Source: Bog-473 sp963704355 (lineage in GTDB: Bacteria > Actinomycetota > Acidimicrobiia > Acidimicrobiales > RAAP-2). Taken from it: a stretch of DNA of 64,000 nucleotides. The stretch is from the NCBI GenBank assembly GCA_963704355.1, contig OY969891.1:248001-312000 (forward strand). The letters run 5' to 3'. The position numbers and the translations under genes are program-made. This document shows, piece by piece, positions 43,399 through 52,155 of the stretch. Position 1 is the first letter of the stretch, and the number at the start of each line of letters is the position of its first letter. The notes beneath the pieces are model-generated. The model was not told the DNA's origin, did no database searches, and saw only the letters and a list, made by a program, of their open reading frames with translations.

Positions 43399-44771
43399 TG
43401 GCGAGCGCCATGTTCCATTACGACGACGCCATGACGGACCTCATCGTCGAGGCCTGTCGCGAGCGGCTCTCGCTCGATCCCGTCGCGCTCGACTTCGGTG
43501 GGCTGGTCGAGTCTCTCGACGCGGAGCTGGCCGGCCTGATGCGGCCGGAGGGCAACGACGCGGCCGACGTCCTGAAGGTGTTCGTCGACAAGCTCGCCAC
43601 CGCCGTGGTCTCGTGCGACAGCCCCCGCTTTCTGTCGTTCATCCCCGCGGCGCCCACCAAGGCCTCCCTGCTCTTCGACATGTTCGTCTCGTGCTCGTCG
43701 CTGCACGGGACCTCGTGGCTCGAGGCCGCGGGTGCCGTGGTGGCTGAGAACCAGGCGCTCGGGGTCCTGTCGGCCCGGGCCGGCTTCCCAAAGGGTGCAG
43801 GCGGATGCTTCGTCTCGGGTGGGTCGGCTGGCAACCTCTCCGCGCTGATGGTCGCCCGGGACACGGCCGCGTTCCGGCGTCACGCGCCCGCGCCGGCACG
43901 CCCCCTGGTCGCCATCAGCGAGGATGCCCACTCCTCGGTGGGCAAGGCCCTCCATGTCCTGGGTGTCGAGGTGTTCAGCGTGCGGACCCGGGATCACCGG
44001 CTCACCGGCGACGTACTCCGGGCCGCGCTGCGGGACGATCCGCGGCGGGCGGCAGACGTCATCGGCGTGGTCGCCACGGCCGGGACCACGAACGCCGGCA
44101 TCGTCGACGATCTCGACGGCGTGGCGGACGTAGCCGACGAGTTTTCCCTCTGGTTCCACATCGACGGCGCCTACGGCGGCGCCGCCGCTCTCTTCGCACC
44201 GTCGGTGCATGATCGGTTCGTCGGGTTCGGGCGAGCCGACTCCTTCATCGTCGATCCCCACAAGTGGCTGTTCGCCCCTTTCGATTGCGCTGCCTTGATC
44301 TACCGCCAGCCCAACCTGGCCAAGGCGGTGCATACGCAGGACGCGCAGTACCTCGAGGTGCTGCACACCGAGAATCCCGAGGAATGGAACCCGAGCGACT
44401 ACGCCTTCCACCTGACCCGGAGAGCCAGGGGCCTACCCCTGTGGTTCTCGATGGCGGTGAACGGCTTGGACGCCTACTGCGACGCCGTCGAAGCGGGCCT
44501 CGCCATCGCGCTGCGGGCTGCGGAGCGCATCGACAGTTCGCCCCACGTGGAGCTCGTGCGCAAGCCCGGGCTCTCCATCGTGTTGTTCCGGCGGCCCGGC
44601 TGGGACAAGGCCGACTACGAGACCTGGTCGGCCCGGCTGCTGGCTGATCAGGTCGGGTTCGTCACCCCGACCGCCTGGGAGGGCGAGACGGTGGCGCGCT
44701 TCGCGTTCCTGCACCCCGACACGACGGTCGAGATGATCGACGAGATCCTCGCCTCAATGGCCGAGCCGTGA
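43398..44771 (+). CDS. Group II PLP-dependent amino-acid decarboxylase
   Basis: A 457-residue fold-type I enzyme. The PLP lysine is in FIVDPHKWLFAPFDCAA. AEDAHSS-like EDAHSSVGKA near 173 stacks on PLP, and FHIDGAYGGAAAL carries the Asp that bonds the pyridine N. The pattern is that of aromatic-L-amino-acid and glutamate decarboxylases, so it removes CO2 from an amino acid to give an amine. The substrate is not fixed by sequence. Its ATG shares a base with the larC stop (TGATG), so it is translated with larBC, an unexpected neighbour. Confidence 0.87.
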   Translation: MASAMFHYDDAMTDLIVEACRERLSLDPVALDFGGLVESLDAELAGLMRPEGNDAADVLKVFVDKLATAVVSCDSPRFLSFIPAAPTKASLLFDMFVSCSSLHGTSWLEAAGAVVAENQALGVLSARAGFPKGAGGCFVSGGSAGNLSALMVARDTAAFRRHAPAPARPLVAISEDAHSSVGKALHVLGVEVFSVRTRDHRLTGDVLRAALRDDPRRAADVIGVVATAGTTNAGIVDDLDGVADVADEFSLWFHIDGAYGGAAALFAPSVHDRFVGFGRADSFIVDPHKWLFAPFDCAALIYRQPNLAKAVHTQDAQYLEVLHTENPEEWNPSDYAFHLTRRARGLPLWFSMAVNGLDAYCDAVEAGLAIALRAAERIDSSPHVELVRKPGLSIVLFRRPGWDKADYETWSARLLADQVGFVTPTAWEGETVARFAFLHPDTTVEMIDEILASMAEP

Positions 44772-45395
44772 CCAGGCGCGTCGGAGGATGATGCCCATCG
44801 TCTCGATGTCCTGCGCGCCCGGCACCGGCCAGGCGCCGTTGATCAAGAAGAAGGGCACTCCGGTCACCTCGAGCTCGGCCGCCGCCGCCTCGTCGGCCCG
44901 GACGTCGCCTGCGTAGGCGTCGCTGCGGAGGACCTTCTCGGCCAGATGCTCGTCGAGCCCCGCTGCGGCGGCCACGCTCCGCAGCACGTCGGGGTCCGAG
45001 AGCAGGCGCCCCTCGGTGAAATACGCGGAGAACAATCCTCGCACGAGGGCGTGGTGACCCGGTGCCTCGCGGGACGCCTGGGCCAGCCGGTGAGCGTTGG
45101 ACGTGCTGCCGAGCTGCACCCGCTCGAAGTCGAACGCCAGGCCGACCTCAGCCCCGAGAGCCATGAGCTGAGCGTGGCCCGCGTGCACGCGCTGGACGCT
45201 GATGCCGTACTTCGCGGCCACGGCCTCTTCCATCGTCCGCTCGCGGCGCGCCGGTGCCTGAGGGTCAAGCTCGAACGAGCGGTGCAGCACCCGCACGTCG
45301 CCTCCATGCTCGAAGTCTCGGAGCGCCAGGTCGAGGCGGGCGAACCCGAGGGCGCACCAGGGGCAGGCGAAGTCCGACCAGATCTCGACGTCCAC
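44754..45395 (-). CDS. DsbA-family (FrnE-like) thiol oxidoreductase
   Basis: A 213-residue cytoplasmic thioredoxin-fold protein without a signal peptide. The redox motif CPWC lies in SDFACPWCALGFARLD near residue 12. The FrnE helical insert follows. The cis-proline loop is VTGVPFFLING near 178. FrnE proteins reduce or isomerise disulfides and can act as polyketide chaperones. The GTG start matches the usual MDVEIWSDFACPWC opening. Its 3' end overlaps the decarboxylase by 18 bases on the other strand. Confidence 0.88.
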   Translation of the reverse strand: MDVEIWSDFACPWCALGFARLDLALRDFEHGGDVRVLHRSFELDPQAPARRERTMEEAVAAKYGISVQRVHAGHAQLMALGAEVGLAFDFERVQLGSTSNAHRLAQASREAPGHHALVRGLFSAYFTEGRLLSDPDVLRSVAAAAGLDEHLAEKVLRSDAYAGDVRADEAAAAELEVTGVPFFLINGAWPVPGAQDIETMGIILRRAWSRLGH

Positions 45396-45434
45396 GCCGG
45401 GCCACCTTAGAGTCCGAAGTCCCTGACCTTCGGG

Positions 45435-45620
45435 CTAGGCCCGGTCCTGGGCGGGCCAGCCTTCGGCCGCCGCCATCACTGTCCAGCAGGTGGCCGCGCC
45501 GATGGACTCGCGGATGATGTCGGCGGCACCAGCGTGGCGGGCCGTCTCTTCGATCAGGTGCAGCAACACCCGACGCGGCGTCCAGACGATGCCGCCCGGG
45601 ATCCACGGCACCAGGTCACC
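45435..45620 (-). pseudogene. C-terminal remnant of a DUF664/DinB-like protein
   Basis: The minus strand reads 61 codons ending at TAG 45435-45437: VPWIPGGIVWTPRRVLLHL then IEETARHAGAADIIRESIG. That is the C-terminal part of a DUF664 (DinB superfamily, mycothiol-transferase-like) protein. A stop immediately precedes it, and the N-terminal two thirds are absent, so it is a fragment. A short GTG-started product is unlikely to fold. Confidence 0.6.
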
Positions 45621-45695
45621 TCACCGGCGGCCGGGCGCGACCACGTGGCCGAAATCGGGCGGCGCCTCGTGCGGCGCCACGGCCGGAGGACGACC

Positions 45696-47273
45696 TCAGG
45701 ATCCTAGGATCCCGATGACCGGTTGGTTGAGCCGGATGGCGCCGGTCGAACCCCAGAACTGGGCATTGCCGTACGAGAACACCCCGCCGTCGAGGGCGGT
45801 GAACCAGTAACCCCCGCCGTCTCCGGTCGACGACATTGCGATCACCGGTTGGTTGAGCTTGAGGTTGCCCGTCGAACCGTAGAAGGGGGCGTTGTAGCTG
45901 AACACCCCGCCGTCCTGGCCCAAGAGCCAGTAGCCGCCGGTGAGCGGATCCACGGCCATGCCGACCATGGGGGCGTTGAGGTGCAGGTTCGAGGCGTCGC
46001 CCTGGAGCTGGCCGTCGCCCTGCAAGTTGTACACCTTGCCGTCTGCCCCCACGAGGTAGAGGCCCTTGTCGTCGGGTGTCATGGCGCCGCCCACGATGTT
46101 GTTGACATGGAACCCGAAGAAGGGGAGATCGCCGAGCTGCGGCGCATTGAAGTTCCAGACTGAACCGTTCGAGGCGATGATGTAGTAGCCGTTGGTCGAG
46201 GGATCGCTGACGATGGCCACCACATTGGAGACGAGCATCCCCCGCGACGGCAAAGACCCCTGGTAGATGGCGTCACCAAAACCGAAGATGCCGCCGTCCG
46301 CCCCGACCATCCAATAACCGCCCTCGTCGTTGCTGGCGGCCATGCCGACGATGGGTCGATTGAGCCGGATGGCCCCGGTCGAGCCGTAGAACGGGCGGTG
46401 GAACGAGAAGATGCCGCCGTCTCTCGCCACGAGCCAGTACCCCTGGGGCGCGCTCGGCGCGGTGAGGATGGAGACGGCGATGGGTGTGCCGCTCAATTGG
46501 GACAGTGACGGCGTGGTGTCCCGGGTGACCGTGGCAAACAGGCAGGAGATCTGCTTTTCCTGCACCGAGAACTCGACCCACGAAGACGTGGCGCCGTCGA
46601 ACCACTCCAGGGACGAGCCGGCGCCGTAGTCGCAAACGCCGATGACAACACTCGAGAATCCAGAGCCCTGCCCGAGGGCCACGTCGACGTAGGTCCCGGT
46701 CGGAGCCGACGGCTGATCCGACGTCGGGTTGCCGCCGTAGGTGGCCGCTGTCACCGCCCCCGCGCCGTTGGCTTGAACGTGGAGGTTGCCGACGCTGGTC
46801 TCGAACGAGCCGAGTTGATCGGTGCCGGCGTTGCTCGCCGAGGCCGTGGACCCAGCCGGCGCCTGCGGCGGCGGCACGTTCACAGTCAGGGTCGTTGTGG
46901 CCGACGAGGCGCCGTAGGCCGCGTTGGCAAAGTAAATACCGAGGATCTGACTGGCGCCAGCCGGCGCGGCCGTGCTCGAGCAGGAGGCAGTGCCATTGCT
47001 CACGGTTGCGAAGCACAGAATTGTCGTTCCGGTCTGGAACCGAACCTGCCCGCCGGTTGCGGGCGAGCCGTCGGCCGTCACGGTGAGCGTGTAGGTCACG
47101 CTGGCGCCGTAGTTGACAACGGTCGGGTTCACGCTGGCGGTGGCGGTGGTCGGGATCGCCTGGGCCGCTGCGGGGTCCGCGCCCACGGCAAGTGCCGCCG
47201 CCAGCGGCAGCGCGGCCGCACCGCACAGCGCCAACACTCTGTGCACGCGACGTGTCCGCATCAATTCCATCAT
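45696..47273 (-). CDS. Secreted six-repeat propeller-like protein
   Basis: A 525-residue secreted protein. Signal peptide 1-39 ends AAAQA. An Ig-like domain of the bacterial type (about 42-132: VNPTVVNYGASVTYTLTV) is followed by a linker with three Cys. From 278 to the end are six repeats of about 41 residues with the core GYWLV-DGGIFSF-PFYGSTG-L-PVVGMA. Four (1, 2, 5 and 6) keep the DGGIF/DGGVF core closely, and repeats 3 and 4 have drifted. Such repeats probably form a beta-propeller, perhaps binding polysaccharide or protein outside the cell. The gene ends exactly with the sixth repeat. Start: first of three close ATGs. Confidence 0.72.
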   Translation of the reverse strand: MMELMRTRRVHRVLALCGAAALPLAAALAVGADPAAAQAIPTTATASVNPTVVNYGASVTYTLTVTADGSPATGGQVRFQTGTTILCFATVSNGTASCSSTAAPAGASQILGIYFANAAYGASSATTTLTVNVPPPQAPAGSTASASNAGTDQLGSFETSVGNLHVQANGAGAVTAATYGGNPTSDQPSAPTGTYVDVALGQGSGFSSVVIGVCDYGAGSSLEWFDGATSSWVEFSVQEKQISCLFATVTRDTTPSLSQLSGTPIAVSILTAPSAPQGYWLVARDGGIFSFHRPFYGSTGAIRLNRPIVGMAASNDEGGYWMVGADGGIFGFGDAIYQGSLPSRGMLVSNVVAIVSDPSTNGYYIIASNGSVWNFNAPQLGDLPFFGFHVNNIVGGAMTPDDKGLYLVGADGKVYNLQGDGQLQGDASNLHLNAPMVGMAVDPLTGGYWLLGQDGGVFSYNAPFYGSTGNLKLNQPVIAMSSTGDGGGYWFTALDGGVFSYGNAQFWGSTGAIRLNQPVIGILGS

Positions 47274-47353
47274 GACTGAGAACCTGCCTTCCAGCCCCGA
47301 TGTCGCGAGGAACCTTTGCCGGGCATCATGCCGTACGGGACGCCCCTCCGGCG

Positions 47354-48472
47354 TCAACCGGCAGCGACGGCCGCTTCGAGCAGGGCGCCCGCCCCGAGCA
47401 GGCGCTCCTCGCTCCCCGCCGGCCCGATCAATTGCAGGCTGGCGGGCAACGGTCCGGTCGTCGGGACCGGCAACGAGAGCGCGGGGACTCCGGCGAGGTT
47501 GACGGGGAGCGTGTACCGAGAGACTAGGAGTTCGTCGCCGTCCTCGAGCGGTGGCGGGAAGATGGACAAGGTGGGCGTGACCAGGTAGTCGACCTGGGTA
47601 AACACGCGTTCGAGCGTCGCCTTCCACTCCCGCTGGGTCTCCCAGGCGGCGCGCACCGTGGCATCGTCGAACGTCGAGCCCAACAGCAGGCGCTCCCGCA
47701 CACCCTCGCCGATGCCTCCGGGATCCTCCTGCGCGAGCACGTGATCCGAGTGCCACGCCTCGACGACGAGCAACAGGCCGGTCTGGACGAGCGCGTCGTC
47801 CCACCCGGGCACGACCAGCTCAGGGCAGTGCCAACCAGCGAGCCGGACGGCGCGGTCGATGGCCGCGCTGATCGCAGGGTCCGCCTCGACGGGCAGGCGC
47901 GCCACCGAGATCCCGCTCTCGTCACCGACGTCGGCGACGGCGAAACCGGGTTCGAGCAACTCCATGCCGGTCACGAGGCCCGCGACGTCGCGCGCCATCG
48001 GTCCCACGGTGTCGAAGCTTGGTGCGAGCGGCCAGACGCCAGCGAGCGGAATCCTGCCCCACGTCGTCTTCAGTCCGGTGGTGCCGCAGCAGGCGGCGGG
48101 GATCCGCACCGACCCGCCCGTGTCGCTGCCGTAGGCGACGTCCGCCTCGCCGGTCGCGACCGCCACGGCCGAACCGCTCGACGAGCCACCAGGCACAAGC
48201 GCCGGGTCCAGAGGGTTCACCGGCGTGCCGTACCAGGGATTGATACCGGTGACGCCGAGCGCCAGTTCGTGCAGGTTCGTGCGACCCACGATCCTCGCCC
48301 CCGCGGCGCGCGCCCCAGCCAGGCACTCGGCGTCGCGCTCGGCCGGTCGCGCCCGCGTCGCCACGGCTCGGCAGCCGGCGGTCGTGGGCTCGCCCTCCAT
48401 GTCGATCAGGTCCTTGACGGCTAGGCGCACCCCGGGACCTGACGTGTCGTAACGAGTGATGAACGTGCTCAT
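47354..48472 (-). CDS. Amidase signature family protein
   Basis: A 372-residue amidase. The Ser-cisSer-Lys triad is visible: Lys20 in RLAVKDLIDMEG, a cis-Ser in PGGSSSGSAVAVA near 95-99, and the nucleophile in DTGGSVRIPAA near 120. The protein is shorter than most (about 450-500), lacking parts of the C-terminal half. These enzymes hydrolyse amides such as indoleacetamide, allophanate or Glu-tRNA amide; no substrate is evident, and it is too short and context-free to be GatA. The start overlaps the upstream stop (ATGA). Confidence 0.85.
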   Translation of the reverse strand: MSTFITRYDTSGPGVRLAVKDLIDMEGEPTTAGCRAVATRARPAERDAECLAGARAAGARIVGRTNLHELALGVTGINPWYGTPVNPLDPALVPGGSSSGSAVAVATGEADVAYGSDTGGSVRIPAACCGTTGLKTTWGRIPLAGVWPLAPSFDTVGPMARDVAGLVTGMELLEPGFAVADVGDESGISVARLPVEADPAISAAIDRAVRLAGWHCPELVVPGWDDALVQTGLLLVVEAWHSDHVLAQEDPGGIGEGVRERLLLGSTFDDATVRAAWETQREWKATLERVFTQVDYLVTPTLSIFPPPLEDGDELLVSRYTLPVNLAGVPALSLPVPTTGPLPASLQLIGPAGSEERLLGAGALLEAAVAAG

Positions 48473-49086
48473 ATAGCGCTCTTATCCTGCAGCTCCCACG
48501 CGTGGTCGAGGATGTGCCACGCCGTCCGACGCAAAAAGTAGCGGGCCGAACAGCTGGAGGTGCTTTGAGGCACCCCTTGGCTGAGGCTCTCAACGATGCC
48601 CGCTCGCTGTTCGTCCCAGGGCGTGCGCGGCGGCAGCCGAACCCCGATCTTGCGGGCGTAGGTGCGCTCCGCCTCGCGCACGTGCTCGACGATCCCGGCG
48701 CGGTCACGCCCGCCGCCGCGCGGGCCCTTGGGGAGCACGGCCGGCGCCGCCTTGGCCGCCTCGTCGAACGCCCGCCACGACGACCGCTGGAGCCCGACCT
48801 GGCGGAGGGCCTCCCGGGCGTCGAGCGGCTCGTCGTCCCAGGGACCCGGCAAGCCCGGCGCCCCGAAGTCAGTCGTGGCGTTCCCCCCGACCCGGCCAAT
48901 GATCGTCGGCGTGCCCACTTCGAAGCGCGGCCCGGCCACCGCCTCGTAGCGCTCGGCGTACGAGAGCAACGCTGCGACGGCGGCGTCCTCTCCCTTGCCC
49001 CGTTGGCACCACCCGGGCCAGTCGACAGCCGATGCGAAGCACCAGGTCTTCCCGTCCTCCAGGCCGACGCGCAGGACGCTGCTCAC
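48469..49086 (-). CDS. Hypothetical protein, DinB-like helical fold suspected
   Basis: A 205-residue protein. The N-terminal half is beta-alpha (WCFASAVDWPGWCQRGKGED then AVAALLSYAERYEAVAG). The C-terminal half is helical with spaced histidines (IVEHVREAERTYARKIG and RRTAWHILDHAWELQD). The three-His layout and final LDHAWEL recall DinB-like metal proteins, but I cannot assign a family. The GTG start is used. It is translated together with the amidase (four-base overlap). Confidence 0.65.
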   Translation of the reverse strand: MSSVLRVGLEDGKTWCFASAVDWPGWCQRGKGEDAAVAALLSYAERYEAVAGPRFEVGTPTIIGRVGGNATTDFGAPGLPGPWDDEPLDAREALRQVGLQRSSWRAFDEAAKAAPAVLPKGPRGGGRDRAGIVEHVREAERTYARKIGVRLPPRTPWDEQRAGIVESLSQGVPQSTSSCSARYFLRRTAWHILDHAWELQDKSAI

Positions 49087-49144
49087 CGGCTCCTCGATGC
49101 CATCCGGACCGGTCGAGGGAGCGTGAGGAGCGCTTCTGTCTCGC

Positions 49145-50692
49145 TTACGGGGCCACCTCGCGCGCCATCGTCGCGGAGTCCGCGATCTCGAATTCCAACT
49201 CCTCTTGCCGCCCCCGTTCGAGCCCGAAGAGGGCGACGAGCGCCGTGAACGCCAGGATGCCGCACATGACGTAGAGCACGACCGAAGTGGCCTGGGCGAA
49301 GTCCGCCGAGAAGTAGTGCGGGATGGAGGTCACCGAGCCAGTCCCGTGGGACTGCGTCAACCGAGCGGCGTCGGACGCGGCATGCGGGTCACCCTTGGAC
49401 CGAAGTGACGCCGTCAGGTGCGACCGGAGGTTGAACAGAAGGATGGTGCCCAGCGCAGCCAGGCCGAGACTGGCACCGAAGTTGCGGATCGTCTGCGTGA
49501 TACCTGTCGCCTCGCCGTACGAAAGGCGCGACGCTCGGTTCACTGCGTCGGTGTTCGCTGGACCGATCAGCATACCCATGCCGAAGCCGGCAACGACGAC
49601 CCAGATCTCCTGCTTGGAGAAGCTCAACGTGGTGGCCTTCGAGGCCCAGACGCCGTAGCCCGCTGCGGCAATCGCGGCGCCGAGGACGACGGGCCGTTTC
49701 GCGCCGGCCCGGTCGAGCATGCGGCCGCCGATCTGCGCCGCCACCACGAAGCCGATGAAGAAGAAGAGGAGGAGGAAGATTCCGGCCTGGGACGCCTTGT
49801 CGCGCAACGAGATCTGGGCGTATTCGCTGACGAAGAAGAACATCGGGATGAAAGCGGCCATCGTGATCAACAGGATGACGTTCTCGACGAAGAAGGCACG
49901 GATGCGGAAGATGCCGATCGCAATGAGTGGCGAGTCCGTGCGCAGCTCGAGGTAGCCGAACACGATGATAATGGCGACGCCGACGACGATGCAGGCCCAC
50001 GTGGCGGCGTTGCTCCAGCCCCACACCGCAGACTGTTGCAGTCCGAGGATGCTCAGGGCGACGCCGGTGGCGAGGAGGACGGCCCCCCGGTAGTCGATCG
50101 GGACCCGTTGGTATTGCGTCTTGGGTTTGGACAGCGCGATCAGGACGAGGGCAATCAAAGCCACCGGGATGTTCACCCAGAAGATGGCACGCCACGTCCA
50201 CTCGGTGAGGTAGCCACCCAGGATCGGGCCGATCGACGTCAGGCCCCCTGCGATCCCGAAGAAGAGAGCCAGCGTCCTGCCCCGCTCGCGGAGCGGAAAG
50301 GTGTTGACGACGATGGCCAGCGCGGCCGGGAACATGAGCGCACCGCCGATGCCCTGCACGACCCGGAAGGTGATGATCCATGCCTCGGCCACGGACCCGG
50401 CGGGCGTCAACCCGCACAGGGCCGAGGCCGTGACGAAGACGATCACCCCGATCACGCACATCTTGGTATGCCCGAAGATGTCCGAGAGGCGGCCGCCGAG
50501 CGCAAAGAAGGCCGCCAGCGCAAGCAGGTAGCCGTTCACCACCCACTGGACGCCGGTAGACGACAGGCCAAGTTCGCGTTGGATGCTCGGCACGGCGATG
50601 GAGACGATCGTTTGATCGATGAAGGTCATCGCGACCGCGAAGATCATCGCTGCCAGAACCCAGTTGCGCCCCTGGAAACCTGCCCCGTTCAC
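49145..50692 (-). CDS. MFS transporter, DHA2 (EmrB/QacA) type
   Basis: A 515-residue protein with about 14 membrane helices. Helix one carries AVAMTFIDQTIVSIAVPSIQ, the DHA2 motif D1. Motif A is LGGRLSDIFGHTKM, and motif C is GIGGALMFPAALAI with GPILGGYLTEWTWRAIFWVN. Such pumps export drugs, dyes or metabolites by proton exchange. A loop near 420-455 is long and polar. The start is uncertain: GTG 50692 gives a short N-tail, and another GTG lies 18 codons upstream. The downstream gene starts 58 bases on. Confidence 0.88.
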   Translation of the reverse strand: MNGAGFQGRNWVLAAMIFAVAMTFIDQTIVSIAVPSIQRELGLSSTGVQWVVNGYLLALAAFFALGGRLSDIFGHTKMCVIGVIVFVTASALCGLTPAGSVAEAWIITFRVVQGIGGALMFPAALAIVVNTFPLRERGRTLALFFGIAGGLTSIGPILGGYLTEWTWRAIFWVNIPVALIALVLIALSKPKTQYQRVPIDYRGAVLLATGVALSILGLQQSAVWGWSNAATWACIVVGVAIIIVFGYLELRTDSPLIAIGIFRIRAFFVENVILLITMAAFIPMFFFVSEYAQISLRDKASQAGIFLLLFFFIGFVVAAQIGGRMLDRAGAKRPVVLGAAIAAAGYGVWASKATTLSFSKQEIWVVVAGFGMGMLIGPANTDAVNRASRLSYGEATGITQTIRNFGASLGLAALGTILLFNLRSHLTASLRSKGDPHAASDAARLTQSHGTGSVTSIPHYFSADFAQATSVVLYVMCGILAFTALVALFGLERGRQEELEFEIADSATMAREVAP

Positions 50693-50894
50693 CTTGCCAA
50701 CCGATGTGGCCGCCTGAAGCGACCCTACTGCGAACCCCCTGCACACGGCACGAACATTCTCTCTCTCTCCGAGGCGGCAGTCGCGCCCGCAGGCGGTGCC
50801 ATCCCGTGCGCCGCGCCACCCTTCCACTCGTGTCGGCCATACGCCGTTCGAGCCCTCCGTTCTGCAAGGCTGGATCCCGTCGAAGGGAGCACTC

Positions 50895-51326
50895 GTGAAC
50901 GAAGAGAACGCTGCCTTGCTACGCCGGGCCTGGGCCGCTTACGACCGCGGTGACGAGGACGGATTCTCGGCGTGTCTCACCGACAACTGGCGCGAGCACA
51001 CGCCCACCGGTGAGATCGCCACTCTCGAGGACGAGCGGAAGACCATGGCGGCGCACCGGATCGCGTTCCCCGACAAGCACACCGAGATTCTCCGCATGGT
51101 GGCCGACGACGGCCTGGTCGCATGTCAGTGCACGACCTCGGCCATCCAGCGCGGTCGCTACTTCGAGCTCGAGCCAACGGGCACACGGGTAAGCGTCGAC
51201 GAGATGATGTTCAACCGGATTGAGGACGGCAAAATCGCAGAGACGTGGGTGATCACGGCGGGCCCCGGCTTCTACCGGCAGCTCACCGGGAGTGAGGCCC
51301 CCGAAGACCTCGACAACATGGGTTAG
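50895..51326 (+). CDS. SnoaL-like ester cyclase family protein
   Basis: A 143-residue cone-shaped alpha+beta barrel protein. ENAALLRRAWAAYDRGDEDG begins the fold, and WREHTPTGEIA with AFPDKHTEILRMVADDGLVA and the late EDGKIAETWVI are SnoaL-like signatures. Members are polyketide cyclases or proteins of unknown role; the substrate is unknown. GGGAG lies five bases before GTG 50895, favouring this start over the longer frame. Its stop overlaps a pseudogene on the other strand by four bases. Confidence 0.8.
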   Translation: MNEENAALLRRAWAAYDRGDEDGFSACLTDNWREHTPTGEIATLEDERKTMAAHRIAFPDKHTEILRMVADDGLVACQCTTSAIQRGRYFELEPTGTRVSVDEMMFNRIEDGKIAETWVITAGPGFYRQLTGSEAPEDLDNMG

Positions 51327-51660
51327 GTCGGACTTAGCCAGCCACCACGGCGACCCCCGGTCATCTCAGCGAGCATCTGCTCCAGCGCAGCCTGGTCGGG
51401 CCGACGAACGCGGGCGCGTCGGGGACCGCTGCCAGCGCACCCAGATGCCGCTGCAGCGACGAGCCCTGAGCCGCCGGCAGATGGTTGCTCAGGACCATGG
51501 TGTGTTCGAGAGGCGCGGATGCGGTCGAGCTCCGAGGCGAACGCCGCCCGGTCCACCTTGGGCAACCACGAGGAGTCCACGGTCGCCGCAACGAGCCGGA
51601 ACTTCCGCGTGGTGAGGGCCGGTTCACTCGATGTTCGCGACGCTGATGCGCCTGCTGCCC
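51323..51660 (-). pseudogene. C-terminal remnant of an MBL-fold metallo-hydrolase
   Basis: Reading the minus strand across three frames restores a typical MBL-fold C-terminus. SSWLPKVDRAAFASELDRIR is in one frame; then LEHTMVLSNHLPAAQGSS and VPDAPAFVGP in the next; then DQAALEQMLAEMTG back in the first. The late His ligand is in SNHLP. At least two frameshifts (near 51500 and 51410) and loss of the N-terminal metal site mean no product is made. It is wedged between two live genes. Confidence 0.6.
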
Positions 51661-51714
51661 GCCGCCTTCCCACTCGACGAGTAAGAGGGAGGGGCGGCGA
51701 GCCGGCGACGCCGG

Positions 51715-52155
51715 TCAGCCCACGGCGTCGAGGGTCCGGCGATACACGTTCGTGGCGCGCCGTTCGAACCCCATGCGCACGTAGAGCCGATTGGCGGCCT
51801 CCCGGTCGGGGCGTGACGTGAGGTCGACGGTGCGGGCCCCGACCTCGGACGAGCGGTGCAGCGCCGCCTGCACCAGCGCCGCCGCGACGCCCTTCCCCCG
51901 CGCGTTCTCGTCGACGACAACGTCCTCGATCCACGCTCGCACCGCGGTCGGGATCTCGAAGGTGACGAGCGTGAGCATGCCCACGACGCGACCCCCATCA
52001 TGCGCCACGAACAAGGTTGCCCCTGGGCTCTCCACGATGCGCGCCAGTGTCTCGGCGCTCGGCGGAGGAGACGACGACGAGAGTTGGGGAACGAGCGCGC
52101 CGACCGCCGCGACGAGGTCGGCATCGACCCAGGCGGCCGCCTCGACCGCGATCAC
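51715..52155 (-). CDS. GNAT-family N-acetyltransferase
   Basis: A 146-residue GNAT. Strand four is RAWIEDVVVDENARGKGVAA, where ARGKGVA is the acetyl-CoA loop. REAANRLYVRMGFERR is the conserved C-terminal helix. The acceptor is unknown; the domain resembles small amine or aminoglycoside-type acetylases. The start is GTG 52155, overlapping the NUDIX stop as GTGA. A GTG eight codons earlier at 52179 is possible. Second gene of the NUDIX-GNAT unit. Confidence 0.83.
   Translation of the reverse strand: MIAVEAAAWVDADLVAAVGALVPQLSSSSPPPSAETLARIVESPGATLFVAHDGGRVVGMLTLVTFEIPTAVRAWIEDVVVDENARGKGVAAALVQAALHRSSEVGARTVDLTSRPDREAANRLYVRMGFERRATNVYRRTLDAVG

Noticed and set aside
45265..45606. 113-codon reverse frame upstream of the FrnE gene
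   Set aside because: Overlaps the FrnE start in another frame and has no family match; the DUF664 fragment is in a different frame.
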